Positions 1 through 11,902 of a stretch of DNA of 64,000 bases are shown in pieces. Numbering within the stretch: the first letter of the stretch is position 1; every line of letters begins with the position of its first letter. The notes beneath the pieces are model-generated. The model did not search any database. It was not told where the DNA came from and saw only the letters and a program-made list of their open reading frames with translations. The DNA comes from Hyphomicrobiales bacterium (GTDB taxonomy: Bacteria; Pseudomonadota; Alphaproteobacteria; Rhizobiales; JAJFHB01). The DNA lies in contig JAJFHL010000308.1 in assembly GCA_021775615.1 (NCBI GenBank), forward strand, positions 1 to 64,000, written 5' to 3'. A program made the position numbers and the translations under genes.

Positions 1-295
1 TCAGGATCGCCGCCAGGTCGCCGGACTTGGCGATCACCGGTCCGGACGTGGCACGGAACCCGACGCCAAGCTCACGCGCAACGATTTGCGCGAGCGTCGT
101 CTTGCCGAGGCCCGGCGGCCCGGCGAACAGAACGTGATCGAGCGCCTCGCCGCGTGACTTGGCGGCTTCGATGAAGACGCGCAGGTTGGCCCGCGCCCGC
201 TCCTGGCCGATGAATTCCTCGAGCGCCAGCGGACGCAACGACGTATCGGGCTCATCGCCCGCCGCCTCGAGATGATCAACGAGGCGGTCGCTCAT
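1..295 (-). CDS. ruvB: Holliday junction branch migration DNA helicase RuvB (N-terminal part, truncated by window edge)
   Basis: Minus-strand translation from ATG at 295 gives [70 protein letters not shown]..., RuvB with Walker A; ATGA overlap with ruvA. Confidence 0.95.
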   Translation of the reverse strand, partial: MSDRLVDHLEAAGDEPDTSLRPLALEEFIGQERARANLRVFIEAAKSRGEALDHVLFAGPPGLGKTTLAQIVARELGVGFRATSGPVIAKSGDLAAIL

Positions 296-906
296 CGGGC
301 CAACTCCTTCAGGGCCTGACGAATCAGGTCTTCGGCCGGTGCGTCTTCACCGGCATGCTTGAGCGCGGCGGCCACCGCGGCCCCTGCCTGGGTCTGCGCA
401 TAACCGAGATTGACCAGCGCCGAGACCGCGTCCGAGACCGGCGTCGCGGTCAGCGCTTCGACATCGGCCTGAACCGCGGCCAGCGAAGGATCGGACGGTG
501 CAAGAGCCGGGAACTTGTCCTTCAGTTCGGTCACGATGCGTTGCGCCACTTTGGGCCCCACGCCGGGCGCCTGCGCCACCTGGGCCTTGTCCTGCATGGC
601 AACCGCACTCATCAGGGCGCTCGGCTTCAGGGTCGACAGGATCGCCAGCGCAACCTTTGTGCCGACACCCTGCACGGTCAGCAGCAGGCGGAACCAGTCG
701 CGTTCGAGGTCGGAGGAAAATCCGAACAGCTTGAGCTGGTCCTCGCGCACATAGGTCTCCGTCGCCAGCAACACAGCCTCGCCCTTGCCCGGCAGGCTGC
801 CAAGGGTATTCGCCGAACATTGCACCAGATAGCCGACGCCATTGACGTCGATCACCACCCAGTCGTCACCAAAGGAATCGATGATGCCTTTCAGCTTTGC
901 AATCAT
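292..906 (-). CDS. ruvA: Holliday junction branch migration protein RuvA
   Basis: [28 protein letters not shown]...; between ruvC and ruvB. Confidence 0.96.
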   Translation of the reverse strand: MIAKLKGIIDSFGDDWVVIDVNGVGYLVQCSANTLGSLPGKGEAVLLATETYVREDQLKLFGFSSDLERDWFRLLLTVQGVGTKVALAILSTLKPSALMSAVAMQDKAQVAQAPGVGPKVAQRIVTELKDKFPALAPSDPSLAAVQADVEALTATPVSDAVSALVNLGYAQTQAGAAVAAALKHAGEDAPAEDLIRQALKELAR

Positions 907-1421
907 CAGCCGGCCGCCTCGATTTGGCGCGCCAGTTCCCGGCGGCCGCGGTGATGGGCATGGGTGATGGCGACCGCCAAGGCATCGGCCGAATCCTCAC
1001 TGTCCGGCTGGCACCGTGGCAGCAGCACGCCGACCATGGCGCGGATCTGGGCCTTGTCCGCATGGCCGACCCCGACCACCGACTTCTTGACCAGGTTTGG
1101 CGCATACTCGGCGACGAGGATGCCCGACTGCGCCGGCACGAGCAGCGCGATACCACGGGCATGCCCCAGTTTCAGCGTCGAACTGGCGCCCTTGTTGACG
1201 AAAGTCTGTTCCACCGCGGCTTCGTCGGGCTGCCATTCGCCAAGAACCGCGGCGAGGCGCTCGTGCAGTTGCAGCAGTCGCTCGGCAAGAGACAACTGGG
1301 CATCCGACGTCTCGGTGCCGTCCGCAATGTAGGAGATGCCGGTGCCGCGGCAGTCGATCACGCCCCAGCCGGTTCTTCGCAGTCCGGGATCGATGCCGAT
1401 CAGGCGTATGCTCTGGGTCAT
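906..1421 (-). CDS. ruvC: crossover junction endodeoxyribonuclease RuvC
   Basis: [23 protein letters not shown]... typical RuvC N-terminus; operon order. Confidence 0.96.
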   Translation of the reverse strand: MTQSIRLIGIDPGLRRTGWGVIDCRGTGISYIADGTETSDAQLSLAERLLQLHERLAAVLGEWQPDEAAVEQTFVNKGASSTLKLGHARGIALLVPAQSGILVAEYAPNLVKKSVVGVGHADKAQIRAMVGVLLPRCQPDSEDSADALAVAITHAHHRGRRELARQIEAAG

Positions 1422-1464
1422 GGTTGTGGCGCAATCGTGCTGGCCGCAATGGTTCCGCCGCTGG

Positions 1465-2214
1465 TCACGCCGCCGTCAGCTTGGCCATAACGTCGTCGGA
1501 GACTTCGAAATTCGCATAGACATTCTGAACATCATCGTCATCTTCGAGGGTGGCGATCAGCTTCAGGAGAGAAGACGCCTTGTCCTCGTCCACCGGTGTC
1601 ATGGTCTGTGGCTTCCACACCGGGCCGACCGACTCAGGCTCACCCAATGCGGTCTCCAGCGCCGAGGCCACATCGCCCAGATCCTCGAACCCGCAAATGA
1701 TGCTGTGACCCTCTTCAGACGAGTCCACATCGTCGGCGCCGGCCTCCAGGGCGGCTTCGAACACCGCATCCGCATCACCGGCCGCAAGCGGATAGACCAC
1801 CTGACCGACCCGGTCGAACATGAACGACACGGACCCGGTCTCACCAAGGTTGCCGCCGTGTTTCGAAAAGGTGGCCCGCACCGCGCTTGCCGTCCGGTTG
1901 CGGTTGTCGGTCAGCGCCTCGACGATGACGGCGACCCCTCCCGAACCATACCCCTCGTAACGCATCTCTTCATAGGTGTCGGCATCGCCCGCCTCCGACT
2001 TCTTGATGGCGCGCTCGATATTGTCTTTCGGCATGCTCTGGCCGCGTGCATTCTGGATCGCCAGCCGGAGCCGCGGATTGGATGCCGGATCGGAACCGCC
2101 CACCTTGGCCGCGATGGTGATCTCGCGCGACAGCTTGGAGAACAGCTTGGAGCGCTTTTTGTCCTGCGCCCCCTTCCGATACATGATGTTCTTGAATTGT
2201 GAATGGCCGGCCAT
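1465..2214 (-). CDS. yebC: YebC/PmpR family regulator
   Basis: [40 protein letters not shown]; conserved upstream of ruvC. Confidence 0.95.
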   Translation of the reverse strand: MAGHSQFKNIMYRKGAQDKKRSKLFSKLSREITIAAKVGGSDPASNPRLRLAIQNARGQSMPKDNIERAIKKSEAGDADTYEEMRYEGYGSGGVAVIVEALTDNRNRTASAVRATFSKHGGNLGETGSVSFMFDRVGQVVYPLAAGDADAVFEAALEAGADDVDSSEEGHSIICGFEDLGDVASALETALGEPESVGPVWKPQTMTPVDEDKASSLLKLIATLEDDDDVQNVYANFEVSDDVMAKLTAA

Positions 2215-2381
2215 ATCGCCTCGTCCCTCGGTTTCCCCTTGCCGGCTGCCAGCGTGACCCGCGAACTCATCCGCGCCCCGCGAACCGGCCCAATCGGTTC
2301 ATGCTTGTGATTCCTGCAGGTCTTATAGAGCACTCTGGAGCTCATTTGAACAGTTTGACTAATCCCGGAATCCGGCGCCGA

Positions 2382-2396
2382 TTAATGCAGCCTTAA
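2382..2396 (+). promoter_or_regulatory. putative CtrA box TTAA-N7-TTAAC
   Basis: ttaatgcagccttaac: exact TTAA-N7-TTAAC, about 60 bp upstream of the 2458 ORF. Confidence 0.5.
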
Positions 2397-2457
2397 CCAC
2401 CATGCTGCGAAACTCCCTGCCGTTAGTTTGTAAGTTCAGTCAAGGGATGAGTGCGTA

Positions 2458-2817
2458 ATGAGTGACGACCAACAGATCGATAAAACCCTTGACCGCCTGG
2501 AACACGCGGTCGCCGGCCTGACATCTTCCACCAACATCGATGCGCTGCGATACATCCATCAGCTGGGTCAGAACCCCGGCTGCTCGCGCCACGCTTCGGA
2601 AGCGGCGCGTCATATCGCTGACCTGTGCACCCAGGCTCAGACCAGCCTCATCGAGAGCATCGATCACATGGAAGCGGACCACGACGACACCGCTCAGACC
2701 TATCTTGGCCATGCGCTTGTGCATCTGGACCAGATCGCAGAGACAGTGAGATCAGTCGACAGCCCGGCGCAAAGCAGCTCGCCCGTCGAACGCCGGCCGC
2801 AGAGCAACAAAGGCTAG
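2458..2817 (+). CDS. hypothetical protein (119 aa, predicted helical)
   Basis: ORF in intergenic space with own upstream region; no recognised family. Confidence 0.6.
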   Translation: MSDDQQIDKTLDRLEHAVAGLTSSTNIDALRYIHQLGQNPGCSRHASEAARHIADLCTQAQTSLIESIDHMEADHDDTAQTYLGHALVHLDQIAETVRSVDSPAQSSSPVERRPQSNKG

Positions 2818-2887
2818 CCGAACTCCGCAAGCTCGACGTTCCGCATGCAGTGCCGGGCGCAGGTCGTCTGTTCCCGGCACACGGCGC

Positions 2888-3706
<819 letters not shown>

Positions 3707-3710
3707 AAGT

Positions 3711-4337
3711 TCACTTTCCGCCCGTGCAGCGTTTTGCCCCCAACTCGGTCAGCATCCAGTCGAGCGGCTGATCCAGATCGCCATGGGGCACGCGTTTCAC
3801 TTCCTGCCCCGAAAACGCAACGCCGATGGCAACGATCTTGCGCTCCGATCGCGCGAGTTCGAGCGTGCGGTCATAGAAACCGCCGCCATAGCCGAGCCGG
3901 TAGCCTTCGGCATCGAACGCAAGCAACGGCACAAGAAGGATGTCGGGCTTGACCTCCGCCGCGTCTTCGCCCGGCACCGGTATGTCCCATGCGCCTCCCT
4001 CGAGCGGTTCGTCGCGCCCCCATTCGCGAAAGATCAGCGGCTGGGCGGGACCGGTCACCACCGGAAGACATGTCTTCCAGCCTTCTTTCGACAACCGGTG
4101 CAGCAGTGCGGTGCAGTCGATCTCCGAACCGTAGGGGTGAAATCCCGAAACCACGCCGCCGGTCTCCCTGTCCAGGAAATCAAGACCGGTGTCCTTGAGA
4201 CGCCGGCGCGCCTCGTCTGCCAGTTGTTCGTGCAGCGCCTTGCGTCGCTCGCCGGCCTTCTTGCGCAGCTTGCGTTTCGCTTTCGCGGTCTTTTCGTCCG
4301 CCAACTCACCCTCCCGAAACTGGCGACGTGGAGCCAC
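3711..4337 (-). CDS. 5-formyltetrahydrofolate cyclo-ligase (GTG start)
   Basis: LGYGGGFYDRTLE and PxLAFD motifs; location next to 6S RNA and zapA. Confidence 0.9.
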   Translation of the reverse strand: MAPRRQFREGELADEKTAKAKRKLRKKAGERRKALHEQLADEARRRLKDTGLDFLDRETGGVVSGFHPYGSEIDCTALLHRLSKEGWKTCLPVVTGPAQPLIFREWGRDEPLEGGAWDIPVPGEDAAEVKPDILLVPLLAFDAEGYRLGYGGGFYDRTLELARSERKIVAIGVAFSGQEVKRVPHGDLDQPLDWMLTELGAKRCTGGK

Positions 4338-4346
4338 GTCGCCGAT

Positions 4347-4505
4347 GCGAAGCCGCCTAGACCGGTGGAGCGGTACGATCCCGGGTGCCTACGAAAGTAG
4401 GTGGGCGCCAAGTGACAGGACCCACGAGTCCAACCAGAGTCAGCTCCCATAAGGATCGGTAAGGCCCCGGGGATGTGGTGCTCCTGCCGCGTCAGGCAGC
4501 CTCGC
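4347..4505 (-). ncRNA. ssrS: 6S RNA
   Basis: 159-nt intergenic region between zapA and 5-FCL; 12-bp closing stem (GCGAGGCTGCCT with AGGCGGCTTCGC, including G-U pairs); hairpin CACCTACTTTCGTAGGCACCCGGGATCG resembles alphaproteobacterial 6S 3' arm. Confidence 0.82.
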
Positions 4506-4621
4506 AAGGCGATGTTTAGAACATTTGCAACAGGAGGGAAACAGTTTGGATAAGGCCGCCAGAGAGCCGGCCGGCCGATACGGCAATCCGGTCAGGGGCG
4601 TGCCACGAGCACCCTCACTCC

Positions 4622-4987
4622 CTAGCCTGCCCCGTTGCCCAACTCCTCGGTGAGATGTTCAAGCCGCTCGGCGGCTCCAACCAGTTTGTCGGCCACCGTG
4701 GTCTCCAGCACTCTGGTCCGTTCCACCGCGGCGGAACGGGCGTCCTTCAACCCCTCCATCTCGCTCTCAAGCGTTTCGATCCGTTTGAGCGTCTCGTCCA
4801 GCTTGTCGGCCACAACCAGTCCGGCCATCAGCAACAGCTTGCTGTCTCCGACCTGGCCAAATGACTTCTTCAGCTTGTCGACTTCACTCGCCAGGAGTTC
4901 CGCCAACTCGGTCAGATGGCTCTCCTCGCCTTCATCGCAGACCATGTTGTATGGGCGATCATTGACCCGTACGATTACAGTAGGCAT
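4622..4987 (-). CDS. zapA: cell division protein ZapA
   Basis: MPTVIVRVNDRPYNMVCDEGEESHLTELAELLASEVDKLKKSFG...; start trimmed relative to ORF track. Confidence 0.88.
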   Translation of the reverse strand: MPTVIVRVNDRPYNMVCDEGEESHLTELAELLASEVDKLKKSFGQVGDSKLLLMAGLVVADKLDETLKRIETLESEMEGLKDARSAAVERTRVLETTVADKLVGAAERLEHLTEELGNGAG

Positions 4988-5045
4988 GTCCCCAGTTACC
5001 CTAACTCGCCATCTGACTGCAGTGCCGGCACCCGATCCGGTGCGT

Positions 5046-5348
5046 TCAAGTGCCTCCCAGGAGCGTTCTGATGTTGTGCATAACACCGTCGACGCGCGCG
5101 GAAATTTGCGCATTGACGTCCGCCTGGGAGCTTGCCTCAGCCTTTGTCTCATCGAGCTCGGCCGCCAGTCGCGACCGATCTTCGCTCAAAGCTGTTACTT
5201 CGCGCTGCAATGTTTCGTTACGCTGGCCGGACTCTGACACCCGCACGACGGCAACCTCGAAAGAACTCAGCGCACTGTCCAGGCGCTCAAGGGCTTCTTC
5301 AATTTTTGAACCGTCCGACATACCCGACCCGCCGCTCACGTCCCCCAA
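5046..5348 (-). CDS. DUF4164-type coiled-coil protein
   Basis: Short coiled-coil ORF next to zapA, pattern as in Rhizobiales DUF4164 proteins. Confidence 0.7.
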   Translation of the reverse strand: MGDVSGGSGMSDGSKIEEALERLDSALSSFEVAVVRVSESGQRNETLQREVTALSEDRSRLAAELDETKAEASSQADVNAQISARVDGVMHNIRTLLGGT

Positions 5349-5584
5349 CGTGTTACCCGTCCGTAATTTGAAGCACTTGGGCGGATTCTTTCAAGCACTC
5401 ATTTGAGCAAAATGCGCAGTTCTGGACAGGTTTCTTGGTTCTCGGCGCGATTTCACCCCATTCATGCCGGCCCATATCGCCCGAATTCATCTATCGGCAC
5501 TATCCACTGATCGAATCGGTCCACCATTGACTCGTGAATATGGGGTGGTATGTGTGGCCGCGTTCAATTCAGGACAAACACAAA

Positions 5585-7654
5585 ATGACCCCAGCAAACA
5601 GCGCGGCTTCGGCCACGACCGACGTGTCGGCGAGCGAACCGTCCAGCATCGATCATCTTAAACACAAGAAGATGGCCGATGCCATCCGCGTCCTCTCCAT
5701 GGACGCGGTTCAAAAGGCGAAGTCTGGCCACCCGGGCATGCCGATGGGCATGGCCGATGTCGCCACGGTTCTGTTCACCAAGTTCATGAAGTTCGATCCG
5801 ACCGAACCGGACTGGCCGGACCGGGACCGTTTTGTTCTGTCCGCCGGCCATGGTTCGATGTTGCTCTATTCGTGCCTCCATCTGCTCGGCTACGAGGACA
5901 TCACTCTGAAGGAGCTGCAGAACTTTCGGCAGCTCGGGTCCAAGACCGCCGGTCATCCCGAGTACGGACATGCAGCAGGCATCGAAATGACCACCGGGCC
6001 GCTCGGCCAGGGCATCAGCACCGCGGTCGGCATGGCGCTCGCCGAACGGTTGACGAACGCGAAGTTCGGCGACGATGTTGTCGACCACCGGACCTATGTG
6101 ATCGCCAGCGACGGCGACCTGATGGAAGGGATCAGCCACGAAGCCATTTCGTTCGCCGGCCATCTTCAGCTCTCCAGGCTGATCGTCCTGTTCGACGACA
6201 ACGGCATCTCGATAGACGGCCCCCTGGATCTTGCCGAATCCGGCGATCAGTTGCACCGGTTCGAGGCGGCCGGCTGGGCGGTCAGCAGCGTCGACGGTCA
6301 CAACCCGGACGAAATCGCCGCCGCCATAGAGGCAGCTCAAGGATCGGACAAGCCTTCTCTGATCGCCTGCAAGACGACCATCGGCTATGGCGCACCAAAC
6401 AAGCAGGGCACATCCAGCACCCACGGAGCGCCGCTCGGCGAAGACGAGATCGCCGCGACCAGGGTTGAGCTCGGCTGGCCTCACGAAGCTTTCGACTTGC
6501 CGACCGAAGTGCGCGACGGCTGGCGCATCGCCGGCCTGCGCGGCTGCAAGGCGCACAAGGCCTGGCGCGACCGGCTCGACGGCATCGATGCGTCTGAGCG
6601 GGCCGAATTCGAACGGCGCAATGCCGGCGATCTGCCGGGCACGCTGAGCGGCGTCATCGCGCGGCTCAAAAAGGATCTGGCTGCCGAACAGCCCGCGGCC
6701 GCGACCCGCGTTGCCTCGCAACGGGTTCTCGATACGGTCAATCAAACGGTTCCCGAGACCATCGGCGGATCGGCCGACCTTACCGGCTCGAACAACACAA
6801 GATCGGACGGCATGAAGGCGATCGGGGCCGGCGATTTCGCGGGACGATTCATTCACTATGGCATCCGTGAGCACGGCATGGCGGCAGCCATGAACGGCAT
6901 GGCGTTGCATGGCGGCGTGATCCCCTACTCTGGAACATTCCTGGTGTTTTCCGACTACTGCCGGCCGTCGATCAGGCTGGCGGCATTGATGGGGCTGCGG
7001 GTCATCCACGTCATGACCCACGATTCCATCGGTCTCGGCGAAGACGGCCCGACGCACCAGCCCGTCGAACATCTTGCGGCGCTGCGCGCCATCCCCAATC
7101 TGCAGGTCTTTCGCCCGGCAGACGTGACGGAGACCGCGGAATGCTGGCAGCTTGCGCTCGAATCGCACACCACGCCAAGCGTACTGGCGCTGACCCGGCA
7201 ATCGCTGCCGTCCCTGAGAACCGATTACAGCGAAGACAATCTGTGCGGACGCGGTGCCTATGTGATCGCCGACGCCAACGGCGATGCCGAGGTGTCGCTG
7301 TTCGCCTCCGGCTCCGAGGTTGAGATTGCGGTCGCCGCAAAGCAGGCGCTGGACGCCGCCGGCCACCCCGCCCGGGTGGTGTCGGTGCCCTGCATGGAAC
7401 TCTTTGCGCTGCAGGCCGACGCCTACCGCGAGGACGTTATCGGCGATGCGCCGGTCAAGATCGGTATCGAGGCGGCGATCCGCATGAGCTGGGATCCGAT
7501 TATCGGCTCGGACGGCATCTTCATCGGCATGAGTTCGTTCGGAGCCAGCGCACCCCACAAGGAACTCTACCAGCATTTCGGCATCACCGCGGAGGCGGCG
7601 GTCGCCGCGGCCCTCGACCAACTGAAATCAAACGAACAAGGCGACAACAGCTAA
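5585..7654 (+). CDS. tkt: transketolase
   Basis: [35 protein letters not shown]..., [13 protein letters not shown], full-length. Confidence 0.96.
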   Translation: MTPANSAASATTDVSASEPSSIDHLKHKKMADAIRVLSMDAVQKAKSGHPGMPMGMADVATVLFTKFMKFDPTEPDWPDRDRFVLSAGHGSMLLYSCLHLLGYEDITLKELQNFRQLGSKTAGHPEYGHAAGIEMTTGPLGQGISTAVGMALAERLTNAKFGDDVVDHRTYVIASDGDLMEGISHEAISFAGHLQLSRLIVLFDDNGISIDGPLDLAESGDQLHRFEAAGWAVSSVDGHNPDEIAAAIEAAQGSDKPSLIACKTTIGYGAPNKQGTSSTHGAPLGEDEIAATRVELGWPHEAFDLPTEVRDGWRIAGLRGCKAHKAWRDRLDGIDASERAEFERRNAGDLPGTLSGVIARLKKDLAAEQPAAATRVASQRVLDTVNQTVPETIGGSADLTGSNNTRSDGMKAIGAGDFAGRFIHYGIREHGMAAAMNGMALHGGVIPYSGTFLVFSDYCRPSIRLAALMGLRVIHVMTHDSIGLGEDGPTHQPVEHLAALRAIPNLQVFRPADVTETAECWQLALESHTTPSVLALTRQSLPSLRTDYSEDNLCGRGAYVIADANGDAEVSLFASGSEVEIAVAAKQALDAAGHPARVVSVPCMELFALQADAYREDVIGDAPVKIGIEAAIRMSWDPIIGSDGIFIGMSSFGASAPHKELYQHFGITAEAAVAAALDQLKSNEQGDNS

Positions 7655-7719
7655 CCCCATCATCGAGCGATGGCGGCCATAGTCATAACGCGGCACTTTG
7701 TCCACGAAGGAGAACAAGC

Positions 7720-8724
7720 ATGACTGTTCGGGTAGCGATCAACGGATTCGGCCGTATCGGCAGAAACATCCTGCGCGCCGTCTCGGAATCGAAGCGCAAC
7801 GACATCGAAGTGGTGGCGATCAACGACCTGTGCTCCTACGAAACCGCGGCGCACCTGTTCAAGTATGATTCGGTCCACGGCCCCTTTGACGGCACCGTCT
7901 CCGTCGACGGCGACGGCTTCGATATCGGCTCCGGCAAAATTTCATGCCACTCCGAGCGCAATCCCGCCGACCTGCCGTGGGGCGATCTGGGGATCGATGT
8001 CGCTCTCGAATGCACCGGCTTTTTTGCATCAAAGGAAAAGGCCTCCGCCCATCTCGATGCCGGCGCGAAAAAAGTGCTGGTTTCCGCACCCGCGAGTGGC
8101 GCCGATCTCACTGTCGTCTATGGCGTCAACCATGACCAGCTCGGCGGCGGCCACACGGTGGTCTCGAATGCATCGTGCACCACCAACTGCCTGGCGCCGG
8201 TGGCCAAGGTGCTGAATGACTTCTGCGGCATCACCCGCGGCTACATGACAACCATTCACGCCTATACTTCCGACCAGCGCCTGCTCGACACCGACCATCC
8301 CGACCCGCGGCGCGCCCGCGCGGCGGCGCTGTCGATGATCCCGACATCGACCGGTGCGGCGAAAGCCGTCGGCCTGGTTCTGCCCGAGCTCGCCGGCAAG
8401 CTGGATGGCACGGCCATTCGCGTCCCGACGCCCAACGTCTCCCTGGTCGATCTGGTGTTCGTGCCGGGCCGCGAGGTCAGTGTCGATGACGTCAACCAGG
8501 CGATCACCGACGCCGCCAACGGTCCGTTGAACGGCATTCTCGAAACCAACGACGAACCACTCGTCTCGACCGATTTCAATCACCGCGCGGCCTCCTCCAC
8601 TTTCGACCTGACCCAGACACAGATCGTCGACGGCGGTCTGGTGCGGGTGGTCAGCTGGTACGACAACGAGTGGGGCTTTTCCAACCGCATGAGCGACACC
8701 GCGGTCTATATGGGTGGTCTCTAG
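7720..8724 (+). CDS. gap: type I glyceraldehyde-3-phosphate dehydrogenase
   Basis: [30 protein letters not shown] active site. Confidence 0.97.
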   Translation: MTVRVAINGFGRIGRNILRAVSESKRNDIEVVAINDLCSYETAAHLFKYDSVHGPFDGTVSVDGDGFDIGSGKISCHSERNPADLPWGDLGIDVALECTGFFASKEKASAHLDAGAKKVLVSAPASGADLTVVYGVNHDQLGGGHTVVSNASCTTNCLAPVAKVLNDFCGITRGYMTTIHAYTSDQRLLDTDHPDPRRARAAALSMIPTSTGAAKAVGLVLPELAGKLDGTAIRVPTPNVSLVDLVFVPGREVSVDDVNQAITDAANGPLNGILETNDEPLVSTDFNHRAASSTFDLTQTQIVDGGLVRVVSWYDNEWGFSNRMSDTAVYMGGL

Positions 8725-8748
8725 CTCCGGATCAGTGCAACGCAAGCC

Positions 8749-9993
8749 ATGGCTGCCTATCGCACGCTCGATGACGTCGACATCCGCAACAAGCGGATCG
8801 TCGTGCGTGTCGATCTCAATGTTCCCTTTGATAACGGTGAGATATCAGATCTGACGCGCATCGAACGTGTCGTGCCGACGCTGAAGGAACTGCTGCGGTC
8901 CCGGGCGACTGTGGTTGTGCTGTCCCATTTCGGCCGGCCGAAGGGCAAGGTCGTTGCGGACATGTCCCTGAAACCGGTTGCCGACGCCCTGGCCGCCGCA
9001 ACCGGGCACCATGTCACGTTCGTTCCAACCGACTGGCAGGACAACAAAGGCGCCCTTGCCGCGATGGAAAGTCTCGGACCCGGCGCGCTGATCCTGATGG
9101 AGAACACCCGCTTCCATCCCGGCGAGGAGGCCAACGATCCCGCTTTTTCGCGCCAGCTTGCCGAACTGGGTGACATCTATGTCAACGACGCCTTCTCCGC
9201 CGCTCACCGCGCCCATGCCTCGACCGAAGGCATCGCCCACCACATCGAGGCGGTGGCCGGACGGGCGATGGAAGTCGAACTCGACGCCTTGAGCCGGGCC
9301 CTGGACGCCCCTGAGCGGCCTCTTGTTGCCGTTGTCGGCGGGGCGAAAATTTCAACCAAGCTTGAGCTTCTGGGCGCACTGACCGTCAAAGTCGACCAGT
9401 TGATCGTCGGCGGCGGCATGGCCAACACGTTCCTGGCGGCACAGGGAAAGCCCGTTGGCAGGTCGCTGTGCGAGCATGACCTCTTGGACACCGCACGCGA
9501 CATACTGCAGGGCGCCGGCCACAACGGCTGCGAAATCGTCCTGCCCCGCGATGTCGTGGTTGCCGAAAGCTTCGAGGCACGTGCGCCGCACCGCACCGTC
9601 GGCGTAGACGACGTCGGGCCGGGAGACATGATCCTGGATGCCGGCGCGCAATCGATCAGCGATATCGAGCGCATCTTCTCCGGTGCGAGGACCTTGGTCT
9701 GGAACGGTCCTCTGGGCGCATTCGAGCTGCCCCCCTTCGACACCGGCACCAATGCCGCCGCACAGGCCGCCGCCCGGCTCTGCAAGGCCGGCAAGCTGTT
9801 GGCTGTGGCAGGCGGAGGTGATACGGTGGCGGCACTCAATCATGCCCGCGCGGCGGACGACTTCACCTACATATCAACAGCCGGCGGCGCATTTCTCGAA
9901 TGGCTGGAAGGCAAGGTCCTTCCTGGGGTATTGGTATTGCAAAAAGCGCACGCATCGGGTGCGACCGAGCTGAATCTGGAACAGGCAAAATGA
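8749..9993 (+). CDS. pgk: phosphoglycerate kinase
   Basis: RVDLNVPFDNGEISDLTRIERVVPTLKELL, GGGDTVAAL. Confidence 0.97.
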   Translation: MAAYRTLDDVDIRNKRIVVRVDLNVPFDNGEISDLTRIERVVPTLKELLRSRATVVVLSHFGRPKGKVVADMSLKPVADALAAATGHHVTFVPTDWQDNKGALAAMESLGPGALILMENTRFHPGEEANDPAFSRQLAELGDIYVNDAFSAAHRAHASTEGIAHHIEAVAGRAMEVELDALSRALDAPERPLVAVVGGAKISTKLELLGALTVKVDQLIVGGGMANTFLAAQGKPVGRSLCEHDLLDTARDILQGAGHNGCEIVLPRDVVVAESFEARAPHRTVGVDDVGPGDMILDAGAQSISDIERIFSGARTLVWNGPLGAFELPPFDTGTNAAAQAAARLCKAGKLLAVAGGGDTVAALNHARAADDFTYISTAGGAFLEWLEGKVLPGVLVLQKAHASGATELNLEQAK

Positions 9994-11009
9994 CCGAACA
10001 TCTGCACGATATCGCCCAGGCCATGGTGGCCCGGGGCCGTGGAATTCTCGCCGCCGACGAGAGTTCAGGTACCATCAAGAAGCGGTTCGACACCATCGGC
10101 GTGGACTCGACCGAAGGCTCCAGACGGGACTATCGCGAAATGCTGTTCCGTTGCACCGACGCCATGAAGGACAGCATCTCCGGCGTCATTCTGTATGACG
10201 AGACGCTGCGTCAGAAGGCGGCGGACGGGACCCCGATCGTTGACGTCATCCGCGCCAGCAACTCCATTCCCGGCATCAAGGTCGACACCGGCGCCAAGGA
10301 TCTGGCGGGCACGCAGGGTGAAAAGATCACCGAAGGCCTTGACGGTCTGCGCGAACGTCTCGCGGAGTACCACGACATCGGCGCACGCTTTGCCAAGTGG
10401 CGCGCGGTGATCACCATCGGCGCGGACATTCCCAGCTCCTATTGCGTGCACACCAATGCTCACGCGCTGGCACGCTATGCAGCGCTCTGCCAGGAACAGA
10501 ACATCGTTCCGATCGTCGAACCCGAAGTGCTCATGGACGGCGACCACTCGATCGAGCGTTGTTTCGAAGTCACCGAGTTTGTGCTCAATACGGTCTACGA
10601 CGAACTGTATTCCCAGAACGTCGCGCTCGAGGGCACCATTTTGAAGCCCAACATGGTTCTGTCCGGTATGGGATGCCCGGACCAGGCCGGTATTGACGAG
10701 GTGGCGCAGCGGACGATCACATGTCTCAAGCGCTGCGTGCCTGCCGCGGTTCCGGGCATATGTTTCCTGTCGGGCGGGCAGTCGGACGAACTGGCAACCG
10801 CCCATCTGTCTGCGATGAACGCGGCTTACGACATGCCGTGGGTCCTGAGCTTTTCTTATGGACGCGCACTGCAGGCCGCGGCCCTCAAGGCCTGGGCGGG
10901 GAAAGCCGAAAACGTTCCCGCGGCTCAGACCGCCTTTTCTCACCGCGCCCGCATGAACGGACTTGCGGCAACGGGCCAATGGTCGGCAGAGCGGGAACAA
11001 GCCGCATAA
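9990..11009 (+). CDS. class I fructose-bisphosphate aldolase
   Basis: GRGILAADESSGTIKKRF, LEGTILKPNMVLSG; ATGA overlap with pgk. Confidence 0.95.
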   Translation: MTEHLHDIAQAMVARGRGILAADESSGTIKKRFDTIGVDSTEGSRRDYREMLFRCTDAMKDSISGVILYDETLRQKAADGTPIVDVIRASNSIPGIKVDTGAKDLAGTQGEKITEGLDGLRERLAEYHDIGARFAKWRAVITIGADIPSSYCVHTNAHALARYAALCQEQNIVPIVEPEVLMDGDHSIERCFEVTEFVLNTVYDELYSQNVALEGTILKPNMVLSGMGCPDQAGIDEVAQRTITCLKRCVPAAVPGICFLSGGQSDELATAHLSAMNAAYDMPWVLSFSYGRALQAAALKAWAGKAENVPAAQTAFSHRARMNGLAATGQWSAEREQAA

Positions 11010-11057
11010 CACCGGCGACGGCCTACAAATACGCCGTCGCAATCACATATAGTGGGG

Positions 11058-11078
11058 TTCAGGGTGCGCCCTGAATTT
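11058..11078 (+). terminator. putative intrinsic terminator
   Basis: ttcaggg-tgcg-ccctgaa perfect stem followed by ttt, downstream of aldolase. Confidence 0.5.
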
Positions 11079-11090
11079 GCCTAACCTTTG

Positions 11091-11213
11091 ATCTAGAGCG
11101 GGATCAGGAAAAGTGGATACCGGTTTTACGTCCGATCCTGCTCCAAAATATTGGAATCGATCACGTTTTATCCACTTAGGTGAGTCCACCTAAGTTGCTC
11201 GTGATCTAGAGCG
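11091..11213. repeat. Rhizobiales-type intergenic palindromic repeat
   Basis: tctagagcgggatcaggaaaagtggataccggttttacgtccgatcctgctcc plus hairpin cttaggtg-agtc-cacctaag; bounded by direct copies of gatctagagcgg. Confidence 0.75.
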
Positions 11214-11269
11214 GCCCGCACAGTCGGACGAGGGCCTGAGGCACGATTCATGAGCGAAAGACACGATTC

Positions 11270-11902
11270 ATGAGCGAACCGCGCTGTCGGCTTTTTCTGG
11301 TCAGCCCTCCAAATGCGGACGCGGAAGACTTCCCCGCCTGTTTCGAGCAGGCCGCAAAAGCGGCCGACGTCGCCTCGCTGCTTGTCCGTCCAACCGGCGA
11401 TCATGACGACACGGTTGATGTGATATCGGCGGTGCTCGCCGCGGGTTATGAATACAACGTCGCCATCCTGGTTGATGGTGACGCTGATATTGCCGCCGAG
11501 TCCGGGGCCGACGGCGTTCAGGTTACGGGTGACATCACACAGTACGAACGTGCCCGCACGCTGCTTGGTTCGGACCGGATCGTCGGTATGTTTTCGAACG
11601 GCTCGAGGCATGCCGCCATGGAGCTTGCCGAGGCGGGGGCCGATTACATTGCCTTTGACCAAGGCCACACTCTTACCATCGGGAACGGCGATACTAAGGA
11701 ACAGATAGATCCCATATCATGGTGGTCCAGCCTCTTCGAGATACCCTCCGTCGCCTTTGCGCCAACGGAAATCGGTGAGGTCGAAGCCCTGGTAAGGGCG
11801 GGGTGCGGTTTCATTCGCCCGGACGATGCCATGTGGTCGTCACCCGACCGCGCCGCCGATACCGTCAAACGCTACAATGCGAGGATCGAAGAAGTTGTGT
11901 AA
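11270..11902 (+). CDS. thiamine-phosphate synthase-like (ThiE/TenI fold) protein
   Basis: TIM-barrel ThiE-like pattern (VAILVDGDADIAAESGADGVQVTG..., FSNGSRHAAMELAEAGADYIAF). Confidence 0.75.
   Translation: MSEPRCRLFLVSPPNADAEDFPACFEQAAKAADVASLLVRPTGDHDDTVDVISAVLAAGYEYNVAILVDGDADIAAESGADGVQVTGDITQYERARTLLGSDRIVGMFSNGSRHAAMELAEAGADYIAFDQGHTLTIGNGDTKEQIDPISWWSSLFEIPSVAFAPTEIGEVEALVRAGCGFIRPDDAMWSSPDRAADTVKRYNARIEEVV

Noticed and set aside
5564-7621. 685-aa minus-strand ORF antisense to transketolase
   Set aside because: Full overlap with a well-supported tkt; high-GC genomes produce long antisense ORFs; the translation looks like antisense artefact (H/D/R/G-rich, no motif).
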